DNA of 64,000 nucleotides, taken from contig CAVRNU010000046.1 in NCBI GenBank assembly GCA_963722585.1, forward strand, positions 1-64,000. Reading direction: 5' to 3'. Numbering within the stretch: position 1 is the first letter of the stretch; the number at the start of each line of letters is the position of its first letter. The position numbers and the translations under genes are program-made. This DNA is from KBS-96 sp963722585. Lineage in GTDB: Bacteria; Acidobacteriota; Terriglobia; Bryobacterales; Bryobacteraceae. Below, one piece after another: positions 46,775 to 54,888 of the stretch. The notes beneath the pieces were generated by a model. The model saw nothing but the letters and a program-made list of their open reading frames with translations, did no database searches and was not told the origin of the DNA.

Positions 46775-47614
46775 CTAGCGCGTGGCCGCGGCCGCCAGTC
46801 CAGTCTTGGCGGCGGCTGGCCGTGGTATTGGCTTGGCGCCGAACGTCGAGTACAGAGCGAGACCGGTGAACAGAGAACCGGAGAGGATGTTACCGATCGT
46901 GACGGGGATCTGATTCCAAAGCCACCAGTTGCCGAAAGAGACAGGGGCGTGCAATAGCATGCCGGCCGGGATGACGAACATATTGACGATCGAGTGCTCG
47001 TACCCCTGGGCGAAGAACGTCAAGATGGGAAGCCACATGGCGGCGATCTTGCCGATGGTGGATCGGGAGACCAACGCCAGCACTGTGCCGACGGTCACCA
47101 GCCAATTGCAGAGCATTGCTTTGACGAAGGCCGCACCCCAGCCGGCGCCACCCGCGGCCATATACGCTAGTGTTTTTTTCTGGGCCGCGGCACGCAGCAA
47201 ATCGCCGAGCGGGCCGCCATTGTTCGTAGCGCAATTGGTAATCGCGAGGTAGAACAGCAGCGCGTAGCCGGCGCTTCCCGCGAGGTTTCCGAGATAAACC
47301 CAGAACCAGTTGCGCAGCAGCTGTCCGAGTGTCACTTCGCCAGAGGCGACGGCGGCCGGCAGCAGCGCAAAATTGCCCGTGGCGAGCTCGAGACCAAGCA
47401 GCACCAGCATGACGAATCCGACGGGGAAAAGCACGGCTCCCACGATAGGCGGCAGACCCTGGGCTTGCACCATGAACGCAAGAGACGTGGCAACGCCGAG
47501 GAAGGCTCCGGACAGAGCGCCGCGTAGCAGCATATCGCTTACACTTAGGGCGGCCTTGCGTTTCGCCGCGGACAAAGCGTCGGCGATCAGATCGTTGGGG
47601 GTAACGTAGTCCAT
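46775..47614 (-). CDS. nirC: Formate/nitrite transporter (NirC/FocA family)
   Basis: A 279-residue FNT channel. I start at ATG 47614 ('MDYVTPNDLIADALSAAKRKAALSVSDMLLRGALSGAFLGVATSLAF'); the longer open frame overlaps nirD. The two family signatures are present: 'GLELATGNFALLPAAVASGEVT' and 'KAMLCNWLVTVGTVLAL' with conserved asparagine, and the pore histidine-containing loop 'ITNCATNN'. 'FVIPAGMLLHAPVSFGNWW' matches family helix 5-6. FNT proteins are pentamers that carry nitrite, formate or hydrosulphide. Next to nirBD nitrite uptake is the clear reading. Confidence 0.9.
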   Translation of the reverse strand: MDYVTPNDLIADALSAAKRKAALSVSDMLLRGALSGAFLGVATSLAFMVQAQGLPPIVGAVLFPVGFVMLVLLGLELATGNFALLPAAVASGEVTLGQLLRNWFWVYLGNLAGSAGYALLFYLAITNCATNNGGPLGDLLRAAAQKKTLAYMAAGGAGWGAAFVKAMLCNWLVTVGTVLALVSRSTIGKIAAMWLPILTFFAQGYEHSIVNMFVIPAGMLLHAPVSFGNWWLWNQIPVTIGNILSGSLFTGLALYSTFGAKPIPRPAAAKTGLAAAATR

Positions 47615-47615
47615 A

Positions 47616-47966
47616 TCAGGCCACCTTCTCCCGTTCCACAGCCATCTCGACTTCCGTTGCAATTTCCGCGAGCACAATTCCATCCACAACTCTCACCGGG
47701 AACGAGCGGACGCAGAGGCGCTGTTCGCGCGGCCTTTTCACCTCGCCGGTGACAAGGCAGACTTTCCAGGCGTGCAGCGGACACACCACCGAATCGCCCG
47801 AGACAATGCCGTCGGCCAAGGGACCACCCTGGTGTGGACAGCGGTTCTCGACGGCGAGGAATCTTTCGCCGAGATTGAAGATTGCAATCTCGTGGCCGCC
47901 GAGCTTGACGGCGCGTCCTTCGCGAAGAGGAATGTTTTCAGCGCGGGTGATGCGAATCCAGCTCAT
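47616..47966 (-). CDS. nirD: Nitrite reductase small subunit, Rieske-type
   Basis: A 116-residue NirD. True Rieske ligands are present: 'NRCPHQGG' (C-x-H) and 'VCPLHAW' (C-x2-H), unlike some NirD proteins that have lost them. 'IPLREGRAVKLGGHEIAIFNLGERFLAVEN' is the usual lead-in. It passes electrons in the assimilatory NAD(P)H nitrite reductase. The start ATG overlaps the NirB stop (ATGA) in the restored frame, and its 3' end lies next to the channel gene. This places the small subunit after the large subunit as in most nirBD operons. Confidence 0.92.
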   Translation of the reverse strand: MSWIRITRAENIPLREGRAVKLGGHEIAIFNLGERFLAVENRCPHQGGPLADGIVSGDSVVCPLHAWKVCLVTGEVKRPREQRLCVRSFPVRVVDGIVLAEIATEVEMAVEREKVA

Positions 47967-50372
47967 AGGTTGACAGCCTCCATCGGTTGAATTTGGACGA
48001 ATTGCGTGGGATGCCTGGGCTCGTCACGTTCGAGCCAGGCGTCGGTGGCGACGGCTTTGGACTTGGTCAGGCGGCCGAGCAAAGCCTCCTGCACGTGGCG
48101 GGGCGCATAGACTGTTTCGCGGCGAATTTTTTTCGATTCCGAGGCGCTCGACGAAATCGTACGTGCGCTCGAGGTAATTGGCCTGCTCGCGATAGTACTG
48201 GAAGAATAATTGCGCGGCTTCCAACGCTTGCGCGGTAGTTTCGACAGTGATGAGGAGATCGGCCTTGCGCACGCCCTTGCCGGCGGCGCCACCCACCACT
48301 ACTTGCCAGCTCCCTTGCTGGCCCACCAGCCCGATGTCCTTCACGGTCGCCTCGGCGCAATTCCGCGGGCAGCCGACCGCGCCCATTTTGACTTTGTGCG
48401 GCGTATAGAGGTTTTCCAAGCTGCGCTCGAGCTCGATTCCGGCGCTGATGGAGTCCTGGACGCCGAAGCGGCAGAAATCGGTTCCAACGCAGGTTTTCAC
48501 CATGCGCACGCCCTTGGTGTAGGCTTGGCCGGAAGGCATGCCGAGATCGGCCCAGATCTTCGGCAGGTCTTCCTTCGAGACGCCAAGAAGATCGATGCGC
48601 TGGCTGCCGGTGATCTTCACCATGCGCACCGAGTACTTTTCGGCGACGTCGGCGATGCGGCGCAACTCGGCGGGTGAAGTGACGCCGCCGCGAATTCGGG
48701 GAACCACGGAAAACGTACCGTCGCGCTGGATGTTGGCGTGAACGCGATCGTTAATGAAGCGCGCGGACCGGTCTTCTTCGTGCTCGCCGCACCAGGTCAT
48801 ATCCAGCATGTAGCTGAGAGCCGGTTTACAGATCTCGCAGCCCAGACCGTTGCCATAGATGTCCAGGACTTGCTGCACGGATGTCAGTTTCTGCGAGCGC
48901 ACTATCTCCCGCAGAGTCTCCTGCGTGAACGGAATGCATTCGCACAGCACTTTTTTCCGGTCGTCTTCGAACTCGGGCGCGGCGGCCTTGAGCAGCTCGA
49001 CGCACAGATCAGTGCAGCTTCCACATCCGGTTGAGGCGCGAGTGCATTGCTTCAATTGCGACAACGTGCGGACGCCTTGGCGATGAATAGCGGAAATAAT
49101 ATCGCCCTTGGCGACTCCGTTGCAGCCACAAATGATATCGGAGTCGGGAATTTGCGCCATCGCGACGCCGGTATCGGGGACCGGTTCGGGGGAAAGCAGG
49201 CGGCGGCGCTTATCGTCGAGGTCCAAGCCGGAGCGCAACCATTCCATGTAGCGGCGGCTGTCAGCGAGGTCGCCTAGGAGGACGATGCCCGCCAGACGGC
49301 CGTCTTTCAGCGTTAATTTTTTATAGACGCCGCAGGATGGATCTTCGTAGCGAACAGACTCGAGACCCTGAACATTGTCCTGGACGAATCCGGCGGAGAA
49401 GACGTCGACGCCCATGATCTTCAGCCGCGCCTCGGGCACGGAGCCTTGGTAGCGCGGCCCGCGGTTGCCGGTGATGGTGGCGGCCAGCACTTTGCCCTGC
49501 TCATAAAGGGGCGCGAGCAGTCCGTAAACGACGGCATCGTGCTCGACGCACTCGCCCACGGCGAAAATCGAGGGATCGGAAGTCTCCATGTGATCGTTGA
49601 CCACGATGCCGCGATTCACCTCGAGACCGGCGGACTTTCCCAGCGCCACATTGGGCCGGATGCCCGCGGCGATTACTACAAGCGCGGCCTCGAGAGTCTC
49701 GCCATCCCGGAAAGCGACGCATTCCACGCGGCCGTTGCCGAGAATCGCGCTAGTATTTCGCGACAGCAGGACCCGGACGCCCAAGTCTTCGATCTTTCGC
49801 TTGAGATACTGGCCGCCGGTGAAATCAAGCTGGCGCTCCATCAGAGTGTCCATCAGGTGGACGACGGTGACATCGGCTCCCTGTAACTGGAGGCCGCGCG
49901 CGGCTTCGAGACCGAGCAGGCCACCTCCGATCACCACGGTCTTCATACCGGGACGTACTCGCTCGAGCAGCGCGCGCGTATCGTCCAGGTTGCGGAAACA
50001 GAAGACGCCATCCTTGTTCGAGCCGGATATTGGCGGAATCAAAGGTGAACTGCCGGTGGCGAGCAAAAGCTTGTCATAAGCCGTGAGGCTGCCGTCATCG
50101 CCAGTGACAGTGCGGGCTGCGGGGTTAACGCCGGTGATGCGGACGCCCACGCGCAGGTCGATTGAATTTTGGCGGTACCAATCGAGCTCGTTCAGTACGA
50201 TTTCGCCGGTATCTTTTTCGCCGGCCAGAACCGAGGAGAGCTGGATGCGATTGTAGTTGACGTGCGTTTCCTCACCGAAGATGGTGATGTGGAACCGCGG
50301 CGAGTGGCGCAGAATCTGTTCCACGCAAGCGACGCCCGCCATTCCGTTACCGACTACAACAAGACGTTCCAT
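47963..50372 (-). CDS. nirB: Nitrite reductase large subunit, frameshifted near the C-terminus
   Basis: A NirB of about 802 residues. Order: FAD/NAD-binding oxidoreductase ('VVVGNGMAGVACVEQI', 'VVIGGGLLGLEAARGL'), a BFD-type [2Fe-2S] domain ('CGCNGVAKGDI...CTRASTGCGSC'), then sirohaem/[4Fe-4S] nitrite reductase with 'CVGTDFCRFG' and 'GCPRNCAEATVKDIG'. The frame breaks at a T7 run (48127-48133): removing one base replaces a nonsense tail by 'IRRETVYAPRHVQEALLGRL...PMEAVNL' ending at 47963. It reduces nitrite to ammonia in the cytoplasm. Its break affects only the last 55 residues, so even as read much of the enzyme could be made. Confidence 0.93.
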
Positions 50373-50391
50373 AAGAGATCGAATCGCCGCG

Positions 50392-51299
50392 CTATTCGCC
50401 AGCCTCGGAGACGCTTACTGGCGACGTGGCCGGCGCAGAGGCGCAGCTTGGCGCAAACCGCCGTTTCTGAAGGAGAACGGAGGCCGCCCTTTCTGCGGCG
50501 GCTCGCACCAGCACCGCCATTTTGGGATGAGCGGGAACGATGTCGGGCGTGAGCCCGTAGTCGGCCAGCGCGGCATCCATGATAGGTCCGACGGAAGCGA
50601 TGACCAGGTCTTCGGCGAGAGCCTGACGCACTTCCGCGGCGCGGCCCATTCTGGCGGCCACCTCGAGCAGGTGAGTCAGTTGGATCGAGGTCGTGAACAA
50701 CACCACCTCGCACTCGCGCTCCGCTATGCTCCGGACTGCTTCGCGCAGCGGGTTGAGATCGTCGGGCAACGTCCAGCGGTAATAGAAATCGCGGAGACTT
50801 CAGCGCCGAGCGCTTCGAGAGCGGAAATAAACTCCGGATTGGCGCGCCCGTATTCCTGAATGGTGATTCGGCGTTCCGGCCGCGCTGCGATCACCGGCAC
50901 GATCTCGCGCCAGGTATTGGGCTCAGGAACCATGATCTTGCCTGATACGCCCATTTCGTGCAGGACGGCGGCTGGCTTGGGGCCTCGCGAAACGATCGTA
51001 AGCTGGCGCAGCGCGCCGGCGAAGACTTCCAGCGGATAACGTTCCGCCAGAATGTCGCGGAGATAGGCAAGACCGGCTCCGGTCATCAGCACAACCAGAT
51101 CGAAGTGGCCCGCCAAAAGCCGATCCGCCCAACGATATGCTTCATCGTGCTGCTCGAATGGAATTTCCTTTACTGACGGCGCGACAAACGGATCGCCGCC
51201 ATGGCGCCGGATTAATTGCTCCATGAGCACGGCGCGGCGCGATTCCAACGAGAGGACCCGAAGACCATCGAAATGCGCCGCGCGGACGGGACCACTCAT
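50392..51299 (-). CDS. hemD: Uroporphyrinogen-III synthase, frameshifted
   Basis: A HemD protein of about 302 residues when a missing base near 50781-50792 is supplied. The first part runs 'LRVLSLESRRAVLMEQLIRRHGGDPFVAPSVKEIPF', 'DLVVLMTGAGLAYL', 'IVSRGPKPAAVLHEMG' and 'RRITIQEYG'; the second resumes 'YYRWTLPDDLNPLREAVRSIAERECEVVLFTTSIQLTHLLEVA' and 'VIASVGPIMDAALADYGLTPDIVPAHPKM'. It closes the tetrapyrrole ring, feeding SUMT encoded just upstream. The start overlaps the SUMT stop (ATGA). Placement with nirB fits supply of sirohaem. A separate functional HemD elsewhere in the genome cannot be excluded. Confidence 0.88.
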
Positions 51300-52038
51300 T
51301 TCACGAGCTCCTGCGCCAAGTGCGCACACGCCAAACGGCCGCGCAACCGGACCACTTCGCCAATTACGAACACGGCGGGCGGATTCACTTCCACGCGTCC
51401 GGCCGCTACTTCGGAAAGGGTGGCCTCGACGATACGCTCGCGACGGGTAGTTCCGTTCTCGATAAACGCCACTGGCTGCGAGACACCGCGGCCGCAGCGA
51501 ATGAGGCTCTCAGCGATATACTCCCGGTTCTCGACGCCCATCAGGATGACGAGCGTGTCGAGCCGCGCATACTGCGTCCAATCGGTGCGCATGAAGCTTT
51601 CCCGGTGCCCGGCAACGACGGCAAATGACGCGGCAATGCCGCGCGGCAGGTCAGCGGAATTCCCGCGAGCGGCGGCACCGCCAACGCGGAAGAGATTCCG
51701 GGAACGACTTCCACTTCGATGCCATGACTGAGCAGATGTTCCCACTCCTCGGCTCCCCGCGCGAAGATCATCGGGTCGCCCGCCTTCAGCCTGACGACGT
51801 TCCGGCCGGCACGAGCATGCTTGACAAGCAGCCGATTAATTTCGTCCTGGATCCGTTCCTGTTCGCCTTGCCGCTTGCCACCATCAATAAGCAATGCCCG
51901 CGAGGCGAGGGAGAGAATGTCGGCGCTTACAAGACGGTCGTACACCACGACGTCGGCGCCTTCTAGAATGCGGAGAGCTTTGACGGTAAGAAGGCCAGGG
52001 TCGCCCGGTCCGGCCCCAACCAGAAACACTTTTCCCAT
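51296..52038 (-). CDS. cobA: Uroporphyrinogen-III C-methyltransferase (SUMT), frameshifted
   Basis: About 246 residues. 'MGKVFLVGAGPGDPGLLTVKALRILEGADVVVYDRLVS' and 'GRNVVRLKAGDPMIFARGAEEWEHLLSHGIEVEVVPGISSALAVPPLAGIPLTCR' are classic SUMT blocks. The frame then breaks in CGCGCG (51639-51645) and continues 'GIAASFAVVAGHRESF', 'LDTLVILMGVENREYI' and 'EVNPPAVFVIGEVVRL'. It uses S-adenosylmethionine to make precorrin-2, the sirohaem precursor required by NirB. It is the first gene of the leftward nitrite operon. The ATG at 52038 is preferred over TTG 52065 because the family starts with a short 'MGKV' leader. Confidence 0.9.
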
Positions 52039-52069
52039 TCCGGTCTGCAATCGCCTCCAAGACAAGCTG

Positions 52070-52104
52070 ATCTCCCAGCGGTGGGAGATAGCGCAGCCTG
52101 CGCT
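52070..52104. repeat. Tandem hairpins upstream of the nitrite operon
   Basis: ATCTCCCA-GCGG-TGGGAGAT (52070-52089) is immediately followed by AGCGCAG-C-CTGCGCT (52090-52104). Both stems are perfect. The pair lies in the leader of the leftward operon, 31-66 bp before the SUMT start codon. It may be a REP-like element or a leader structure affecting expression of the operon. Confidence 0.6.
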
Positions 52105-52263
52105 CTGTGTTTTTGTCGACTTCTATAGCTGCTCGGGCCGCTGAGCAAGGGTGGAGGAAAACGGGCTCCGTCTGTCTTAGCCATCGGAAACCCGTTCGTT
52201 TACCGCAATGAGGCTTCTTTAGACTATATACTCATGGTCCGCAGCCCGGCTAAGAAAAGTTTT

Positions 52264-53307
52264 CTATAGCGCGGATTCACAACTATTCTGTAACAGCTCC
52301 GAGGGAGCGCCGGGCGAAGCGAAGAGACGGTCGGCGATCGCGTAGCGAAGCGGTTGCAGGCCCGCGCTAGTAACGCTCGAAATTTCGAAGAAGGGAAGAC
52401 CTCGCGCGCGAGCCTTCTCGCGGACGGCGTCTATTCTGCGGTGGTCCTGGCAGACGTCGATTTTTGTGGCCGCCACAATCATCGGTTTCTGTGTTAGCTG
52501 TTCGCTAAAGCTGTGTAACTCGTCGAGAATCACGTCAAAATCGTGGGCTGGATCCCGGCCGCTGAATTCAGATACATCTACCAGGTGAACCAGCAGGCGT
52601 GTGCGTTCGATGTGGCGGAGAAACTGGAGTCCCAGGCCGTGCCCCTCGTGCGCGCCTTCGATGAGGCCGGGAATGTCGGCGAGCACGAAGCTGCGGTCAC
52701 CTACCTCGACGACCCCGAGATTCGGTTCGAGCGTGGTGAATGGATAATCGGCGATCTTAGGATGGGCCGCGGAAAAACGGGAGATCAGCGTCGATTTTCC
52801 GGCATTCGGAAAACCAACCAGTCCCACGTCGGCCAGAAGTTTCAACTCGAGGCGTAGTCTCCGTTCTTCGCCGAGTTTTCCCTCTTCGTGTTCGGTGGGC
52901 GCCTGGTGAGTGGAAGTGGCAAATCGCGCGTTGCCTCGACCGCCACGTCCGCCATGGGCGACTATGAAAGTCTCATCCGGCGCAGTGAAGTCGAAAAGCT
53001 GCTCGCCTGTCTCCGCGTCGTAGACGATAGTTCCGACCGGCACGGGTAACTGAATGGAATTGCCATCTCGTCCGGTTCGGTTGCTGCCCTCGCCGTGCCT
53101 GCCTCGCTCCGCCTTGTGCTCGGGATTAAAGCGGAATTGAAGCAGTGTGTTGTGATGAAGGCTCGAAGCAAGGATAACGTCGCCGCCACGACCGCCATCG
53201 CCGCCACTGGGGCCACCGCGGGGAACGTATTTTTCGCGGCGGAATGCAAGGCAGCCATTGCCGCCATCGCCTGCCTTAACTGAGATGAGTACTTCGTCGA
53301 TGAACAC
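52264..53307 (-). CDS. obgE: GTPase ObgE/CgtA
   Basis: A 347-residue Obg GTPase. The glycine-rich Obg fold is at 1-158 ('DEVLISVKAGDGGNGCLAFRREKYVPRGGPSGGDGGRGGDVIL', 'PVPVGTIVYD', 'HGGRGGRGNARFATSTHQAP'). The G domain has G1 'GFPNAGKSTL', G2 'TT' in 'DYPFTTLEPN', G3 'DIPGLIEGA', G4 'TKID' and G5 'SSV'. It is an essential ribosome-assembly and stress GTPase. The order rplU-rpmA-obgE is the standard operon of bacteria. A REP-like double hairpin separates it from rpmA. Confidence 0.97.
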   Translation of the reverse strand: MFIDEVLISVKAGDGGNGCLAFRREKYVPRGGPSGGDGGRGGDVILASSLHHNTLLQFRFNPEHKAERGRHGEGSNRTGRDGNSIQLPVPVGTIVYDAETGEQLFDFTAPDETFIVAHGGRGGRGNARFATSTHQAPTEHEEGKLGEERRLRLELKLLADVGLVGFPNAGKSTLISRFSAAHPKIADYPFTTLEPNLGVVEVGDRSFVLADIPGLIEGAHEGHGLGLQFLRHIERTRLLVHLVDVSEFSGRDPAHDFDVILDELHSFSEQLTQKPMIVAATKIDVCQDHRRIDAVREKARARGLPFFEISSVTSAGLQPLRYAIADRLFASPGAPSELLQNSCESAL

Positions 53308-53332
53308 GGATCCGCCTCTTGAAGATAAAGGA

Positions 53333-53372
53333 GGCGGACTAAAGTCCGCCGCAGGCTAAAGCCTGCCCCACC
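53333..53372. repeat. REP-like double hairpin between rpmA and obgE
   Basis: GGCGGACT-AA-AGTCCGCC (53333-53350) abuts GCAGGCT-AA-AGCCTGC (53351-53366), then CCCACC. Both stems are perfect, with the apex CTAAAG. Same design as 36483-36527 (apex CTGAAG). Its insertion within a ribosomal operon could create differential mRNA processing. Confidence 0.75.
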
Positions 53373-53383
53373 AGCCAGTGCCT

Positions 53384-53641
53384 CTAGCCTTGGGCGATGA
53401 TGTTGACGAATTTGCCCATGCGGCCCCGATCGCGGAACTCGACTGTTCCCGGAATCTCCGCAAACAGCGTATCGTCTTTACCAATGCCAACATTCTTGCC
53501 GGGCTTGTAGCGGGTTCCGCGTTGGCGAACGATAATCGAGCCTCCCGTCACAAGCTGACCGGAGAACACTTTGATTCCGAGGCGCTGCGCATTCGAATCG
53601 CGCCCGTTTTTAGAGCTGCCTAAGCCTTTTTTGTGTGCCAT
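53384..53641 (-). CDS. rpmA: 50S ribosomal protein L27
   Basis: An 85-residue L27: 'MAHKKGLGSSKNGRDSNAQRLGIKVFSGQLVTGGSIIVRQRGTRYKPGKNVGIGKDDTLFA' is fully typical. The N-terminal tail begins directly at 'MAHKKG', so no cleavable extension of the Firmicutes type is present. It lies near the peptidyl-transferase centre. It is 21 bp downstream of rplU and is followed after 76 bp (with a REP-like element) by obgE. Confidence 0.97.
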   Translation of the reverse strand: MAHKKGLGSSKNGRDSNAQRLGIKVFSGQLVTGGSIIVRQRGTRYKPGKNVGIGKDDTLFAEIPGTVEFRDRGRMGKFVNIIAQG

Positions 53642-53662
53642 TGGGGATACCTCGCGGGGCGT

Positions 53663-53971
53663 CTAGCCGATAATCTCTTCCACCTGGACACGCGTATAAG
53701 CTTGCCGGTGGCCAATTGTTCGCTTGTACTGCTTTTTGCGCTTGAACTTAAAAACCAGGACTTTGTCGCCCCGGCCGTGCGCCCGGATTGTGCCGCGCAC
53801 GCGCGCCGATTTCACCGCGTCGCCGGCGGAAAAACCGTTGTCGTTCGAGACGGCCAGCACGCGGTCGAACTCGACCGCGGCTCCAACATCGCCCGCAAGC
53901 GTATCTACTTCAATGGTCTGGCCAGGCGCAACACGGTATTGCTTTCCGCCTGTCTCGATTACAGCGTACAT
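53663..53971 (-). CDS. rplU: 50S ribosomal protein L21
   Basis: A 102-residue L21: 'MYAVIETGGKQYRVAPGQTIEVDTLAGDVGAAVEFDRVLAV', 'VRGTIRAHGRGDKVLVFKFKRKKQYKRTIGHRQAYTRVQVEEI'. The second block is the conserved rRNA-binding loop of the family. It is the first gene of the rplU-rpmA-obgE operon and is divergent from the RNA-binding protein gene. The 278-bp gap upstream should hold its promoter and leader. Confidence 0.97.
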   Translation of the reverse strand: MYAVIETGGKQYRVAPGQTIEVDTLAGDVGAAVEFDRVLAVSNDNGFSAGDAVKSARVRGTIRAHGRGDKVLVFKFKRKKQYKRTIGHRQAYTRVQVEEIIG

Positions 53972-54249
53972 AAATGGCCTTAATTTCTCAGGGTAACAGA
54001 CACTGCCTGGGAGCGCTTATGATCTGGGCACAATCCAAGCTCAGGCAGCGAACTGCCGTACCTCTTTATGATAGCGGATGGAGAGAGGAAAGTCGTAGCG
54101 TACGTCGATTTCTGCTATGATGAGTGTGTCTTTGCGCGCATCGGTGATAATCTTCGAGTGCCATCCGGCCGCTTCCTCCTCCTTCTTCCAAAGTTGGTTC
54201 CAGCGCAGTCCGACAAAGATAATCCTCAAGAACGAAAAGGACTAACATT

Positions 54250-54573
54250 GTGACCAACATTTTCGTTGGAAATCTCAGCTATCAAACAACCCAGGACGAC
54301 CTTATGGCGGCTTTTTCGGCCTTCGGCAACGTAGAACGCGTGAACGTGGTGACCGATCGCGACACCGGCCAGCCCCGCGGCTTCGCCTTTGTCGAAATGA
54401 CCGAACAGCAGGCCGCCATGACGGCCATCGCTCAATTGAACGGAACGGATCTTCATGGCCGGACTCTGAATGTGAACGAGGCTCGGCCGAAGCCCGCAGG
54501 CAAGACCGGCAATGGCGGACGCCGCGCTCATTCCGGCGGCGGCGGCCGCGGACGAGGCGGCTCTCGCTGGTAA
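54250..54573 (+). CDS. RRM-type RNA-binding protein
   Basis: A 107-residue single-RRM protein of the bacterial 'Rbp' kind. It starts at GTG 54250 with AAAGGA just upstream. RNP2 is 'IFVGNL' (4-9) and RNP1 'RGFAFVEM' (44-51). The rest of the RRM is 'DLMAAFSAFGNVERVNVVTDRDTGQP' and 'AIAQLNGTDLHGRTLNVNEARPK'. A glycine/arginine-rich tail 'GGGGRGRGGSRW' follows, as in cyanobacterial and acidobacterial cold-shock RNA-binding proteins. It probably stabilises or remodels RNA. A terminator follows, and a small basic gene comes next. Confidence 0.93.
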   Translation: MTNIFVGNLSYQTTQDDLMAAFSAFGNVERVNVVTDRDTGQPRGFAFVEMTEQQAAMTAIAQLNGTDLHGRTLNVNEARPKPAGKTGNGGRRAHSGGGGRGRGGSRW

Positions 54574-54610
54574 TGTCGCTTTAAACTAATAATAGAAGTA
54601 TGTAGCTTTG

Positions 54611-54652
54611 GGCCGCCGAGCCGACTCATTCATGCCTGGTGGCGGCCTTTTT
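54611..54652 (+). terminator. Rho-independent terminator or attenuator after the RRM gene
   Basis: GGCCGCC (54611-54617) pairs with GGCGGCC (54641-54647), followed by TTTTT (54648-54652). The loop is 23 nt. It lies between the RRM gene and the small basic gene at 54672, so it could also act as an attenuator for the latter. Confidence 0.75.
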
Positions 54653-54671
54653 GCTTCCACGAGGACTAAAT

Positions 54672-54875
54672 ATGGCGGGTCGAGGCCCACAAACATTCAA
54701 AAAACGTCAAAAAGAACAGCAGCGGAAAGAACGTCAGCAGGAAAAGATCGCCAGAAGGCTGAGGCGCAAATCCGAAGAGCATGCGGAACCCGATTCATCG
54801 GACAACGCTTCTGCGACAGATGATACGGAACCGTCTTCCGCTTCTCCGGATGGTCTGTCGAGATTCGCCGATTAG
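54672..54875 (+). CDS. Small basic/acidic protein of unknown function
   Basis: A 67-residue protein. I start at ATG 54672, which has GAGGAC upstream and follows the terminator; a longer frame begins inside the terminator hairpin. The first 35 residues are strongly basic ('MAGRGPQTFKKRQKEQQRKERQQEKIARRLRRKSEE') and probably form one long helix; the remainder is acidic and serine-rich ('DSSDNASATDDTEPSSASPDG'). Such small K/R-helix proteins often accompany RNA-binding or ribosomal genes. No family name is certain. Confidence 0.6.
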   Translation: MAGRGPQTFKKRQKEQQRKERQQEKIARRLRRKSEEHAEPDSSDNASATDDTEPSSASPDGLSRFAD

Positions 54876-54888
54876 CCAACGTACGGTG

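Noticed and set aside
54041..54229. Minus-strand 62-codon ORF between rplU and the RRM gene
   Set aside because: No family resemblance; it lies in the divergent promoter region of two well-supported genes.
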